A stretch of DNA of 64,000 nt from Microvirgula aerodenitrificans DSM 15089 (GCF_000620105.1 NZ_JHVK01000003.1:267622-331621); one strand, 5' to 3'. Positions 52,721 to 61,698 are shown, counted from the stretch's first letter. A program made the numbers and translations. The notes: generated from the sequence alone by a model not told the origin.

Positions 52721-53974
52721 ATGATCCGGCCTATCCCCCTTCTGTCCCTGCTGGTTGCCGCTGCCCTCGCCGGCTGCGCCACCCAGACTCCGGCTCCCGT
52801 CGCCCCGGCCCCGACCGCCAGGCCGGCCGAGCCCGTCACCCCGGAAGTGCTGTTCCCGGAACCGGCCCCCGAGCCGGTCCCGGAACCGGCCACACCGACA
52901 CCGCCGGTCACCGCACCAGCCGGCACGCCGCACCCGACCGGCATGCCGGCCTTCCCGGCCTATCCGAACGAAGCGGCGGCCCGTGCCGCCGTGCAGCGTC
53001 TGCTGCCCGGCAATGTGCGCGATCGCGCCGGCTGGACCAACGATATCGTCAATGCCTTCAGCGCCCTGCACCTGTCCTATCGCGCCGACAACTTCTGCGC
53101 CGTGATGGCAATCATCGAGCAGGAATCGCTGTGGCAGGCTGACCGGGCGATTCCGGGCCTGAACCAGATGGTGTGGAAGGAAATCGAGACCCGGCGGCAG
53201 AAATACCTGATTCCGAAGCTGGTGCTGGACGCCGCGCTGCTGAAACACTCGCCGAACGGGCGCAGCTACAAGGACCGCATCGACTCGCTGCGCACCGAAC
53301 GCGAAATGAACGACCTGTTCGGCGACATGATCGACGAACTGCCGTACGGCAAGACGCTGCTGGCCGGCAAGAACCCGATCCGCACCGGAGGGCCGATGCA
53401 GGTCAGCGTCGCCTTTGCCGAGCAGCAGGCGAAATACCGTCCGTATCCGTACCCGAAGAAGGGCACGATCCGCGACGAAGTGTTTACCCGTCGTGGCGGC
53501 ATCTATTTCGGCACCTCGATCCTGCTCGACTACCCGGCGCCGTACTCGCAGATGCGCTATCGCTTCGCCGACTTCAACGCCGGCCGCTACGCCAGCCGCA
53601 ATGCCGCCTTCCAGCAGGCAGTCGCCCGGCTCAGCGGTCGCAGGCTGTCGGCCGACGGCGATATCCTCAGTTACGACGGCGGCTCGGCCGGTGCCAGCGA
53701 CACCCAGGCAGCCGTCCTGTCGCTGGCTGGCCGGCTCGGCCTGTCAGCGGGCGAGATCCAGCGCGATCTGAAGCTGGAGAAGGTCGGCCCGTTCGCCGCC
53801 ACCCCGACCTACCAGCGCCTGTTCGCACTGGCCGACCGCCAGTACGGCCACCAGCCGCGCGAAACGCTGCCGCAGATCCAGCTGACCGGCCCGAAGATCC
53901 AGCGCAAGATCACCACCGCCTGGTTTGCCGACCGGGTCGAAGGGCGCTATCGCAGTTGCCTTGCACGGCGATAG
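52721..53974 (+). CDS. DUF1615 lipoprotein
   Basis: 417 residues. The signal peptide ends in a lipobox (ALAGC), then comes a Pro/Glu-rich spacer of about 60 residues and a globular domain with DNFCAVMAIIEQESLWQ, NPIRTGGPMQVSVAFA and LDYPAPYSQMRYRFADFNAG. The EQES and NPIRTGGPMQ parts recall lysozyme-like or lytic transglycosylase folds, but this is only resemblance; the family is DUF1615. Anchored probably in the outer membrane. It is a single gene. Confidence 0.85.
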   Translation: MIRPIPLLSLLVAAALAGCATQTPAPVAPAPTARPAEPVTPEVLFPEPAPEPVPEPATPTPPVTAPAGTPHPTGMPAFPAYPNEAAARAAVQRLLPGNVRDRAGWTNDIVNAFSALHLSYRADNFCAVMAIIEQESLWQADRAIPGLNQMVWKEIETRRQKYLIPKLVLDAALLKHSPNGRSYKDRIDSLRTEREMNDLFGDMIDELPYGKTLLAGKNPIRTGGPMQVSVAFAEQQAKYRPYPYPKKGTIRDEVFTRRGGIYFGTSILLDYPAPYSQMRYRFADFNAGRYASRNAAFQQAVARLSGRRLSADGDILSYDGGSAGASDTQAAVLSLAGRLGLSAGEIQRDLKLEKVGPFAATPTYQRLFALADRQYGHQPRETLPQIQLTGPKIQRKITTAWFADRVEGRYRSCLARR

Positions 53975-53980
53975 CCACAC

Positions 53981-54583
53981 TCAGGCACCGGTCCGGTCCC
54001 TGTCTGCGCGCAGGCTGGCGGTAAAAGCCTGTGCGTCGGGAAAGAACGCCAGGAAATCGGTCTCGAAGCCGGCGTAGTCGTCCAGCAGTTCAAGACCGCC
54101 GCCGGCCAGCGGATTGGCCCGCCGCAGCCGGTGCTGCGACATCCGGTCCAGCGCGGTGGCAATCGCGCGCGGATCGCGATAGCTGGCCAGCCAGTCCTGG
54201 GCGGCCATGTGCGGCGCGACATCGCCGAACGAGGCCGGCAACTCGCCGGCGCGCTCGGCGACCAGCCCGTAAACGCTTCGGGTGTAGACGCGCAGCGGTT
54301 CATCGCGATAACGCGTCCAGTGCACGGCAAGGAAATGGTCATAGAACATGTCGACCATCACCCCGGCATAGCGGCGACGCAGGGTGCTGACCCGCTCGCG
54401 GCTCTGCCGGAATGCCGGGTGCGCATCCGCGTAGAGGTCGATCGCGCGGTGCAGGCGTACCCCGGCAGCCAGGTCAGCCGGCAGCGAGCCCGGCAGCACG
54501 CCCTTGACGAAATCACCGGCCAGCCCGCCCAGCCGGTCGGCCGGGTCGTCGCCGGCCAGTACCAGGTGCGCCAGATAGTTCAT
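53981..54583 (-). CDS. acpH: Acyl carrier protein phosphodiesterase
   Basis: 200 residues. The start MNYLAHLVLAGDDPADRLGGLAGDFVKG and the block RLHRAIDLYADAHPAF with RRYAGVMVDMFYDHFLAVHW are diagnostic of AcpH, an HD-type metal enzyme that removes 4'-phosphopantetheine from ACP. GGGGGAAGGGC precedes the ATG at 54583. The start overlaps the end of the LysR regulator gene by four bases, so the two are co-transcribed. Confidence 0.9.
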   Translation of the reverse strand: MNYLAHLVLAGDDPADRLGGLAGDFVKGVLPGSLPADLAAGVRLHRAIDLYADAHPAFRQSRERVSTLRRRYAGVMVDMFYDHFLAVHWTRYRDEPLRVYTRSVYGLVAERAGELPASFGDVAPHMAAQDWLASYRDPRAIATALDRMSQHRLRRANPLAGGGLELLDDYAGFETDFLAFFPDAQAFTASLRADRDRTGA

Positions 54584-55497
54584 GCCCTTCCCCCTGCGTT
54601 CGTTGCCGGCAAGGCCCGCGCCGTGGCGCGGACCAGATTCCAGATGACCTCGGCCGCCAGTGACAGCGAGCGGTTGTGACGTCTGGCCAGCATGATCTGC
54701 CGCGTAACCTGCGGCAACAGCGGCAAGGCCAGCAGCCCGGCATTGTCCGGCAGCGGCAGGGCCAGCGCCGGCATCACCGAAATGCCGATGCCCGCCTCGA
54801 CCAGCCGGAACACCGTGGTCGCGTGCCCGACCTCCTGCGCGATCTCGCAGACAATTTTCCGTTCGGCCAGCACCCGGTCGATCAGTGGCCGGCTGCCGGA
54901 GTGACAATCGAGCAGCACCAGCCGTTCGCCGGCCAGCGCCTCCCAGCGTACCGCGTGCTGGCCGGCCAGCCGGTGACCGCGCGGGCAGATCAGGCAGAAC
55001 GGATCGGTCAGTACTGTCTCCAGTTCCAGTTCGTCATGCCGGATCGGATCGACAATCACGGCAAAGTCCACCTCGCCATCACGCACCGCCTCCAGCACCT
55101 GCCGCTGTGCCAGATCGTGCAGCACCAGCCGGACTTGCGGGTATTGCCGGTTCGATTCGGCAATGACCGTCGGCATCAGGCTGGCGGAAATCGTCGGTGC
55201 GCAGGCGACCTGCACCCGGCCGCTGCGCTGTGCGCTGCGGCTGCGCGCCGTCAGCAGCAGGGTGTCGAGTTCCCCCAGCAGCCGTTCCAGCTCACCGGCC
55301 AGCACCCGGCCTTCCGGCGTGGTTTCGACATCGCGCGTGGTGCGGTCCACCAGGCGGACCGCCAGTTCGGCCTCCAGCTCACGCAGGCAGCGGCTGACTG
55401 CCGACTGGGTCAGACCGATTTCGGCACCGGCACGGCCAAAGCCACGATGGCGGACGACGGCCAGAAATACGCGCAGCTGGCGCAAGGTAATGTTCAT
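54580..55497 (-). CDS. LysR-family transcriptional regulator
   Basis: 305 residues. The N-terminal helix-turn-helix (LRVFLAVVRHRGFGRAGAEIGLTQSAVSRCLRELE, quoted in part: IGLTQSAVSRCLRELE) and a substrate-binding domain of type 2 are plain. It is divergent from the bile-acid-symporter-like gene, with a perfect 8-bp dyad between them, so that gene is the likely target and its substrate the likely effector. It overlaps acpH downstream. Confidence 0.93.
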   Translation of the reverse strand: MNITLRQLRVFLAVVRHRGFGRAGAEIGLTQSAVSRCLRELEAELAVRLVDRTTRDVETTPEGRVLAGELERLLGELDTLLLTARSRSAQRSGRVQVACAPTISASLMPTVIAESNRQYPQVRLVLHDLAQRQVLEAVRDGEVDFAVIVDPIRHDELELETVLTDPFCLICPRGHRLAGQHAVRWEALAGERLVLLDCHSGSRPLIDRVLAERKIVCEIAQEVGHATTVFRLVEAGIGISVMPALALPLPDNAGLLALPLLPQVTRQIMLARRHNRSLSLAAEVIWNLVRATARALPATNAGGRA

Positions 55498-55502
55498 GCG
55501 TG

Positions 55503-55533
55503 AAATTCATCAATGCATCTGATAAATGAATTT
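55503..55533. promoter_or_regulatory. LysR-type operator dyad
   Basis: AAATTCAT (55503-55510) and ATGAATTT (55526-55533) form a perfect 8-bp inverted repeat with a 15-base spacer; it contains the T-N11-A type core. It lies six bases upstream of the LysR start codon and about 86 bases before the symporter gene. Confidence 0.7.
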
Positions 55534-55618
55534 GTATCCTATTCGGTTTCGCGGTGAAATGCAGCGCATGACGGCCATCCCGCCGTATTCCTGTCCTCCA
55601 CCTCCGCCGGAACCTGCC

Positions 55619-56614
55619 ATGAGACGTCCCCGCTTCCTGCCGGACAATTTCACCCTCGCGCTGGTCGCCACCGTCATTCTCGCCAGCCTGCTGCCGTGCG
55701 AAGGCCGGGTCGCCGAGACTTTCGATCTGATCACCAATCTCGCCATCGGGCTGCTGTTCTTCCTGCATGGCGCCAAGCTGCCGCGCGAAGCGGTGGTCGC
55801 CGGCATCACCCACTGGCGGCTGCATCTGGTGGTCCTGCTGTGCACCTTTGCCGTTTTCCCGCTGCTGGGCCTGGCGCTCGGCCCGCTGCTGAAGCCGATG
55901 CTGACCCCGGAGCTTTACCTCGGTGTGCTGTTCCTGTGCACGCTGCCGTCCACCGTGCAGTCGTCGATCGCCTTTACCTCGGTCGCGCGCGGCAATGTCC
56001 CGGCGGCCATCTGCAGCGCCTCGGCATCGAACCTGATCGGGATTTTCCTGACCCCGCTGATCGGCGGGCTGATTTTCGCCAGCCAGGGTGGCGGCTCGTT
56101 CTCGTATGACGCGATCGGCAAGATCGTGCTGCAACTGCTGGTGCCGTTCATCGCCGGCCAGATCGCCCGGCGCTGGATCGGCGCCTGGGTCGACCGCCAC
56201 AAGCCGGTGCTGAAGTTCGTCGACCAGGGCTCGATCCTGCTGGTGGTATATACCGCCTTCAGCGAAGCGGTGATCCAGGGGCTGTGGCATACCACGCCGC
56301 TGCCGGCACTGGCCGGGCTGGTCGTCGCCAGCGGGCTGCTGCTGGCGCTGATCATGACCATTACCGTGGTCGGCAGCCGCAAGCTGGGCTTCGACAAGGA
56401 GGACGAGATTGCCATCGTGTTCTGTGGCTCGAAGAAAAGTCTCGCCAGCGGCGTGCCGATCGCCAAGGTGCTGTTCGCCGCCCATGCGGTCGGTGGCATC
56501 GTGCTGCCGCTGATGATCTTCCACCAGATCCAGTTGATGGTCTGCGCAGTGATCGCACAGCGCTATGCGCGCCGCGATCGCCGGCCGGAATCAGGTTTCA
56601 CGCAACAGGCATAA
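55619..56614 (+). CDS. Bile acid:sodium symporter-like transporter (PF13593 type)
   Basis: 331 residues from the ATG at 55619 (MRRPRFLPDNF). About ten hydrophobic helices; the segments NLAIGLLFFLHGAKLPREAV, CTLPSTVQSSIAFTSVARGN and FCGSKKSLASGVPIAKVLF (quoted in part) are typical of the SBF-like family related to plant and yeast bass/Rch1 transporters. It probably moves an organic anion with sodium. The upstream in-frame codons from 55526 lack a ribosome binding site. It ends at a strong terminator. Confidence 0.88.
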   Translation: MRRPRFLPDNFTLALVATVILASLLPCEGRVAETFDLITNLAIGLLFFLHGAKLPREAVVAGITHWRLHLVVLLCTFAVFPLLGLALGPLLKPMLTPELYLGVLFLCTLPSTVQSSIAFTSVARGNVPAAICSASASNLIGIFLTPLIGGLIFASQGGGSFSYDAIGKIVLQLLVPFIAGQIARRWIGAWVDRHKPVLKFVDQGSILLVVYTAFSEAVIQGLWHTTPLPALAGLVVASGLLLALIMTITVVGSRKLGFDKEDEIAIVFCGSKKSLASGVPIAKVLFAAHAVGGIVLPLMIFHQIQLMVCAVIAQRYARRDRRPESGFTQQA

Positions 56615-56616
56615 AG

Positions 56617-56644
56617 AAAACGGGCACCGTGAGGTGCCCGTTTT
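56617..56644. terminator. Bidirectional intrinsic terminator between symporter gene and rluD
   Basis: Twelve-base perfect arms (AAAACGGGCACC / GGTGCCCGTTTT), 4-base loop, with A/T runs on both flanks. It serves the two convergent genes. Confidence 0.92.
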
Positions 56645-56664
56645 ACGCTGCCATGCAGCAACTG

Positions 56665-57720
56665 TCAGTCCTTGGTGTAAACGACTTCCCAGCCATTGAG
56701 TTCGTCGTCTTCCTCGTCCCAGTCGTCGTCGTCATCCACCAGCGTGCCGTCACGCAGCACGGCGATCAGCTCCTGCATGTCGTCAGGAATGCGCGAACGC
56801 CAGCCCATCAGCTTCTTGCTGTCCGGATGAATCAGCGCCAGCCTGGCCGCGTGCAGCGCCTGGCGGCCAAAATCAGCCAGCGCGCCGCGCACTTCCGGCG
56901 TGGCCGGCAGACGGGGGTTGCCGTACACCGGATCGGCAGCCAGCGGGCAGCCGATATGGGCCATGTGCACGCGAATCTGGTGCGTGCGGCCGGTTTCCAG
57001 CCGGCACTCGACCAGCGTGTGATGCTCGAAGCGTTCCAGCGGCCGGACATGGGTGATGGCCGGCTTGCCGCCGTGCGACAGCACCGCCATCTTGATCCGG
57101 TTGCGCGGATCGCGACCGATCGGCTGGTTGACGGTAATGTCGCCCGCCACGTCACCGCAGGCGATGGCGCGGTAGTGGCGCTTGACCGTGCGGGCCTGCA
57201 GCTGACGGATCAGGTCCAGCTGCGCGGCCACGGTCTTGGCGACCACCAGCAGACCGCTGGTATCCTTGTCGAGCCGGTGGACAATGCCTGCACGCGGTAC
57301 GAAACGCAGCGCCGGCACGTGGAAAAGCAGCCCGTTGAGCAGGGTGCCGCTCCAGTTGCCGCTGCCGGGATGGGTCACCATGCCGGCGGGTTTGTCGACC
57401 ACGAGGATGTGGTCGTCCTGATACACGATGGGGATGTCGAGGTCTTCCGGCGCAAATGCCAGTTCTTCCTGTGACAGCTGTTCATCCACTTCGATTTGCT
57501 GGCCAATGATGACCCGCGTTTTGGGTACCGTAACGGTAAGACCGTCCACTCGCACATGGCCATCCTTGATCCATTGCGACAGCCGGCTGCGCGACTGATC
57601 GGTGATCAGTGCGGCAAGAGCGGCATCAAGACGGTCCCCGGCCAATTCGGCCGGTATGCTGAGGACACGAGATTCGACGATATCGTTATAATCGTCGAAC
57701 TTTGCAACGAGATCGGTCAT
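56665..57720 (-). CDS. rluD: 23S rRNA pseudouridine synthase D
   Basis: 351 residues. An S4 RNA-binding domain (residues about 25-90) precedes the RluA-type catalytic domain with GIVHRLDKDTSGLLVVAK near residue 147, holding the catalytic Asp, and ETGRTHQIRVHMAH. It converts U1911, U1915 and U1917 of helix 69. The C-terminal tail is very acidic (DDDDDWDEEDDE). The ATG at 57720 overlaps the bamD ATG in the opposite direction, so its promoter lies inside bamD. Confidence 0.95.
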   Translation of the reverse strand: MTDLVAKFDDYNDIVESRVLSIPAELAGDRLDAALAALITDQSRSRLSQWIKDGHVRVDGLTVTVPKTRVIIGQQIEVDEQLSQEELAFAPEDLDIPIVYQDDHILVVDKPAGMVTHPGSGNWSGTLLNGLLFHVPALRFVPRAGIVHRLDKDTSGLLVVAKTVAAQLDLIRQLQARTVKRHYRAIACGDVAGDITVNQPIGRDPRNRIKMAVLSHGGKPAITHVRPLERFEHHTLVECRLETGRTHQIRVHMAHIGCPLAADPVYGNPRLPATPEVRGALADFGRQALHAARLALIHPDSKKLMGWRSRIPDDMQELIAVLRDGTLVDDDDDWDEEDDELNGWEVVYTKD

Positions 57721-58510
57721 GAAAAATATTGCGGTTGTGATGCTGATTGTGGCGGGCCTGGCCGGCTGCGCCAGTTCGTCCGAGCCGAACGACGAGACGC
57801 GCGGCTGGCCGGTGGAAAAGCTCTATTATGAAGCGCATGACGAGCTGAACAGCGGAAATTATACGCGGTCGATCAAGCTCTACGAAACGCTGGAGGCGCG
57901 CTTCCCGTACGGACGGTATGCGCAACAGGCCCAGATGGACCTGGCCTACGCGCATTTCAAGGACCAGGAGCCTGCGCTGGCGCTGGCTGCCTGCGACCGT
58001 TTCATCAAGCTGCACCCGGCGCATGCGAACGTCGACTACATCTATTACCTTAAGGGCCTGATCAACTACAACGAGGACGGCGGCATCCTGGCCAAGTACA
58101 CCGGACAGGACCGTGCCGAGCGTGACCCGAAGGCCGCCCGTGAATCCTACCTGGCATTCAACGAGCTGGTTACCCGCTTCCCGGACAGCAAGTATGCGCC
58201 CGATGCGCGGGAAAAGATGACCAATCTGGTTTACGGTCTGGCCGAGCATGACCTGTTCGTGTCGCGCTACTACATGCGCCGCGGTGCCTACATCGCGGCA
58301 GCAAACCGCGCCCAGAACATGGTGAAGGAATTCTCCGACACGCCGTTCGTCGAAGAAGCGCTGGCCATCATGGTCACCGCCTACGACAAGCTCGGGCAGC
58401 CCCAGCTGAGCGACGACAGCAAGCGCGTGCTGGCGAAGAACTACCCGAACAGCCAGTATCTGGAAAAGAACTGGACCCCGCGTCAGGTGCCCTGGTACCA
58501 GTTCTGGTAA
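57719..58510 (+). CDS. bamD: Outer membrane assembly lipoprotein BamD
   Basis: 263 residues. Signal peptide MKNIAVVMLIVAGLAGC with lipobox, then TPR repeats (EKLYYEAHDELNSGNYTRSIKLYETLEARFPYG, quoted in part: YTRSIKLYETLEARFPYG) and the end TPRQVPWYQFW. BamD is the essential lipoprotein that recruits substrates and BamA in the Bam complex. In Neisseria the homologue is ComL. The start codon is shared by two bases with the divergent rluD start. Confidence 0.95.
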   Translation: MKNIAVVMLIVAGLAGCASSSEPNDETRGWPVEKLYYEAHDELNSGNYTRSIKLYETLEARFPYGRYAQQAQMDLAYAHFKDQEPALALAACDRFIKLHPAHANVDYIYYLKGLINYNEDGGILAKYTGQDRAERDPKAARESYLAFNELVTRFPDSKYAPDAREKMTNLVYGLAEHDLFVSRYYMRRGAYIAAANRAQNMVKEFSDTPFVEEALAIMVTAYDKLGQPQLSDDSKRVLAKNYPNSQYLEKNWTPRQVPWYQFW

Positions 58511-58525
58511 CAGCAGGTTCCCGAT

Positions 58526-58567
58526 GACGAAACGACGGTCGGACTTCCCCCCGGCCGTCGTTTCGTC
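58526..58567 (+). terminator. Terminator hairpin of bamD
   Basis: Thirteen-base perfect arms (GACGAAACGACGG / CCGTCGTTTCGTC) with a 16-base loop, 16 bases after the bamD stop. The T-run is lacking, so strength is uncertain. Confidence 0.65.
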
Positions 58568-58678
58568 GCGTCCCGCCGACCCGCATGGTAAGGTTCGAGC
58601 ACGCCCGTGCGCGGCCACAAGCCCCGCTCCGGTCGTCCATTCCCGTTCATCACCTTGCCGGTCACCCCGGCCATCGCC

Positions 58679-59419
58679 ATGCAGACCCTCTCTTCCCTTC
58701 TCGCCGACTGGCCCGCTCCGCCGCACGTCCGGACCCTGATCACCACACGGACCGGCGGTGTCAGCACCGGCCCGTATACCGGCTTCAATGTCGGCACCCA
58801 TGTCGGTGACGACCCGGTTGCGGTGGCCGCCAACCGCGCCTCGCTGCGCCTGCATGTGCCGGTCGAACCGGCCTGGCTGAACCAGGTACATGGCACGACC
58901 GTGGTCGATGCCGCCACGGTCTCCACCAGCGAACCGCCGGCCGCTGACGCCAGCATCGCCCGGAGCCCCGGTGCGGTGTGCGCCATCATGACCGCCGACT
59001 GCCTGCCGGTCCTGCTCAGTGATCGCGCCGGCAGCGTGGTCGGCGCAGCCCATGCCGGCTGGCGCGGCCTGTGCGATGGCGTGATCGAGGCCACGGTCGA
59101 GGCAATGCAGCGTCCGGCCGGCGAGCTGCAGGCCTGGCTCGGGCCGGCCATCGGCCCCGATGCCTTCGAGGTCGGCGCCGAGGTCCGCGCCGCCTTTGTG
59201 TCCCGGGATGCGGATGCCGCACAGGCCTTTCACGCCATACCGGACGGAAAATACCTGGCCGACATCTACCTGCTGGCCCGCCGGCGTCTGGCCCGGCTCG
59301 GCATCACCGCCGTCCATGGCGGCGAGCACTGCACGGTGACCGATCGTGACCGCTTCTTTTCCTACCGCCGCGACCGCGTGACCGGCCGCATGGTATCGCT
59401 GATCTGGCTTGAGGGCTGA
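58679..59419 (+). CDS. pgeF: Peptidoglycan editing factor/multi-copper polyphenol oxidase PgeF
   Basis: 246 residues from the ATG at 58679 (MQTLSSLLADW). The metal-binding residues are in NQVHGT, TADCLPVLL and AAHAGWRGL, the signature of the YfiH/PgeF family (laccase domain). The protein prevents misincorporation of serine in peptidoglycan precursors in E. coli, and shows purine nucleoside phosphorylase activity in human FAMIN relatives. Earlier in-frame ATG at 58607 is in a stretch without family resemblance. It is followed by an uncharacterised gene six bases downstream. Confidence 0.88.
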   Translation: MQTLSSLLADWPAPPHVRTLITTRTGGVSTGPYTGFNVGTHVGDDPVAVAANRASLRLHVPVEPAWLNQVHGTTVVDAATVSTSEPPAADASIARSPGAVCAIMTADCLPVLLSDRAGSVVGAAHAGWRGLCDGVIEATVEAMQRPAGELQAWLGPAIGPDAFEVGAEVRAAFVSRDADAAQAFHAIPDGKYLADIYLLARRRLARLGITAVHGGEHCTVTDRDRFFSYRRDRVTGRMVSLIWLEG

Positions 59420-59425
59420 ACAGCG

Positions 59426-59968
59426 ATGGACGACATCGTGCATCGCGCCCTGGCCAGATGGCCGAACGTCCCTGACGTCTACGGCTGGTTGACGCTCGAT
59501 GCGCGCGGCCACTGGTGGATACGCGATGCGCGACTCGATCACCCGGCCACGCTGGCCTTTATCGCCCGCAACTACCAGCCGGACGCACAGGGCGCCTGGT
59601 TTTTCCAGAATGGTCCGCAACGGGTATTTGCCCGCCTCGGGGCGGCGCCGTTCGTGGCCCGACTCGCCCCCGGGCTGCAGACCCGCCCCGATACTGCCCT
59701 GCTGCCGCACGAAGCATGGCTGACCGCAGAGGGCGACCTGTTCCTGTATGCCGGTCCGGGCCGGGTCGCCCTGCTCGACGGCCGTGATCTTGCCCGCGCC
59801 GATTTTCTGGCCGCCGATGGCCACCCCGGCGACGAAGCCATGCTGCTGGCAGGGAAGATCGACGGCTGGCATGTACGACTTGCGGATCTGCAGCTGCCGC
59901 TGCACGCCGTCGATGCCGCCACGGTACCGGAACGGGGCGGATTCGTCCGCGATCCGCAGCCGGACTGA
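59426..59968 (+). CDS. Conserved betaproteobacterial protein, DUF2944-like
   Basis: 180 residues. MDDIVHRALARWPNVPDVYGWLTLDARG is a distinctive start; the repeated W/R/H segments (GHWWIRDARLDHPATLAF) and PHEAWLTAEGDLFLY suggest a compact beta-rich domain. From memory it resembles DUF2944, a betaproteobacterial family next to pgeF. Six bases separate it from pgeF, so the two form one operon. Function unknown; no signal peptide or membrane segment. Confidence 0.75.
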   Translation: MDDIVHRALARWPNVPDVYGWLTLDARGHWWIRDARLDHPATLAFIARNYQPDAQGAWFFQNGPQRVFARLGAAPFVARLAPGLQTRPDTALLPHEAWLTAEGDLFLYAGPGRVALLDGRDLARADFLAADGHPGDEAMLLAGKIDGWHVRLADLQLPLHAVDAATVPERGGFVRDPQPD

Positions 59969-60031
59969 GCCGGCTCCGACCACCGCCGCCACATCGCATA
60001 CGGGCAGAATCCTGTCACTGCCCGGCCCCTC

Positions 60032-60060
60032 TTGCTCCCGCTCCGGCACAACGCTACTAT
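60032..60060 (+). promoter_or_regulatory. Promoter and structured leader of the first cold-shock gene
   Basis: TTGCTC (60032-60037) and TACTAT (60055-60060) with a 17-base spacer. The leader of about 80 bases contains a hairpin around 60088-60118 (CCGTGG / CCACGG inside CGCCCG / CGGGCG) as in other cspA-type leaders. Confidence 0.6.
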
Positions 60061-60149
60061 CCGCGAATCAGGCCTTCCTCGGCCTGCCACGCCCGCCGTG
60101 GAACCACGGTACGGGCGGGTTTCTGTCTGACGTTTAGGGAACGTAGTTC

Positions 60150-60359
60150 ATGAGCAAGCAAACCGGTACGGTGAAATGGTTTAACGAAACCAAGGGCTTC
60201 GGCTTCATTACTCCGGACGAAGGCGGCGACGATCTGTTCGCCCACTTCTCGGAAATCCAGAGCAAGGGTTTCCGGACGCTCGCCGAAGGCGACCGGGTCG
60301 AGTATGAAACCAAGACCGGCCCCAAGGGCATCGCCGCAGCCAATATCCAGAAGCTGTAG
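60150..60359 (+). CDS. CspA-family cold-shock protein
   Basis: 69 residues. RNP1 KGFGFIT and RNP2 DLFAHF are intact, so it binds single-stranded nucleic acid as an RNA chaperone. The start [17 protein letters not shown] is typical. GGGAACG lies upstream of the ATG. It is one of two csp genes in the window; the two share almost the same RNP motifs but differ in the last third. A strong terminator follows. Confidence 0.95.
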   Translation: MSKQTGTVKWFNETKGFGFITPDEGGDDLFAHFSEIQSKGFRTLAEGDRVEYETKTGPKGIAAANIQKL

Positions 60360-60379
60360 GCCCCTCCCGGCCCAGAGAG

Positions 60380-60408
60380 AACCGCGGCATCGTCCGCGGT
60401 TTTTTTTC
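60380..60408 (+). terminator. Intrinsic terminator of the first csp gene
   Basis: AACCGCGG / CCGCGGTT, 6-base loop, then a long T run. Confidence 0.93.
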
Positions 60409-60536
60409 GCCTGCCCATCCTGGAAATAACGTTCAATAAAATTGAACAATCTGAACCGATTCTTTCGCTATCTTCCCGATTTTGCTATGCGTAACATGCG
60501 TCCATTCACTCAGGAAACAGACGCCAGGAGGGCATC

Positions 60537-61235
60537 ATGCTGACAATCAGACGTGCGGAAGACCGGGGCGTCGCCGAGTTCGGCTGGCTGTCCAGCCGCC
60601 ACACCTTCTCCTTCGGCCAATACCGCAATCCCCGTTTCGACGGCTATTCGGACCTGCTGGTCATCAATGATGACGTGGTATCGCCGGGCCAGGGCTTCGG
60701 CCGGCACGGCCACCGCGACATGGAAATCATCAGCTATGTGCTGGACGGCCAGCTCGAGCACCGCGACAGCCTCGGCAACGGTTCGGTGATGATGCATGGC
60801 GACGTCCAGCGCATGAGTGCCGGCACCGGTGTGATGCACAGCGAGTTCAATGCATCGGAAAGCCACTGCGTGCATTTCTACCAGATATGGATCCAGCCGG
60901 ACCGTGACGGCTATCCGCCGAGCTACGAACAGACCCGGCTCGCCCCGGCGGCACTGGCCGGCAGGCTGGCGCTGATCGCAGCGCCGGCCGGCGAAGGCGC
61001 CGCCGTCGCGATACACCAGGATGCGCGCCTGCATGCCGGTCGTTTCAGTGCCGGCGCACGCCTGACCCATGCACTGCCGGCCCGGCGACGCGGTTATCTG
61101 CAACTGGCCCGGGGCTCGCTGACTGTCAACGGGCTGCCGCTCGACGAAGGAGACGGGCTGTTTATCGAGGACGAAGCCCGGCTCGATCTGGAATCGGTCC
61201 AGGACAGCGAAGTGCTGCTGTTTGATCTGCGCTGA
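60537..61235 (+). CDS. Pirin-family protein (YhhW-like)
   Basis: 232 residues. Two cupin domains; the metal ligands are in RHGHRDMEIIS and the following HS.FN and Glu positions (MHSEFNASESHCVHFYQ). Length and order fit YhhW, a quercetinase-like pirin. The start MLTIRRAEDRGVAEFGWLSSRHTFSFG is the family opening (short form: AEFGWLSSRHTFSFG). GGAGG lies upstream. It is followed by a DoxX gene on the same strand, a common pair. Confidence 0.93.
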   Translation: MLTIRRAEDRGVAEFGWLSSRHTFSFGQYRNPRFDGYSDLLVINDDVVSPGQGFGRHGHRDMEIISYVLDGQLEHRDSLGNGSVMMHGDVQRMSAGTGVMHSEFNASESHCVHFYQIWIQPDRDGYPPSYEQTRLAPAALAGRLALIAAPAGEGAAVAIHQDARLHAGRFSAGARLTHALPARRRGYLQLARGSLTVNGLPLDEGDGLFIEDEARLDLESVQDSEVLLFDLR

Positions 61236-61292
61236 ATCAGGCGTTTCGCCCCGGCCCCCCTTGCTCATCGCGCTTTTACCAGGAATCCAGTC

Positions 61293-61682
61293 ATGACCCG
61301 CAACGCACCGCTGTTCGCCATCGCCCGCATTCTGATGGCCGTTATCTTCGTCATCTCCGGCTTCGGCAAGATTACCGGCTTCGCCGGTACGACGGCCTGG
61401 ATGGCCTCGATGGGCCTGCCGTTCCCCGCCGTGCTGCTGGTGCTGGCCACCGTGGTCGAGCTCGGTGGCGGCATCGCGCTGGCGCTGGGCTTCCAGGTCC
61501 GTTACAGCGCGGCACTGCTGGCCCTGTTCACTCTGGCCATCACGCCAGTCTTCCATGCCTTCTGGGCAGCGGCGCCGGAAGCGGCGGAGATTCAGCAGCT
61601 GATGTTCCTGAAGAACCTGGCCATGGCCGGTGGCCTGATCCACATGGCAAACTGGGACTTCAACCGCAGGCAAGCCGCGTAG
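61293..61682 (+). CDS. DoxX-family membrane protein
   Basis: 129 residues with four hydrophobic helices. The start IARILMAVIFVISGFGKITGF and VVELGGGIALALGF are diagnostic for the DoxX/YqjF group. The role is not clear; members often accompany pirin or redox proteins. It is 57 bases after the pirin gene and ends at a strong terminator. Confidence 0.9.
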   Translation: MTRNAPLFAIARILMAVIFVISGFGKITGFAGTTAWMASMGLPFPAVLLVLATVVELGGGIALALGFQVRYSAALLALFTLAITPVFHAFWAAAPEAAEIQQLMFLKNLAMAGGLIHMANWDFNRRQAA

Positions 61683-61698
61683 GCCTGCGACAGAAAAG

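Noticed and set aside
57686-60049. A 787-codon minus-strand open frame
   Set aside because: Antisense across bamD, pgeF and the gene after it, including intergenic DNA; not a gene.
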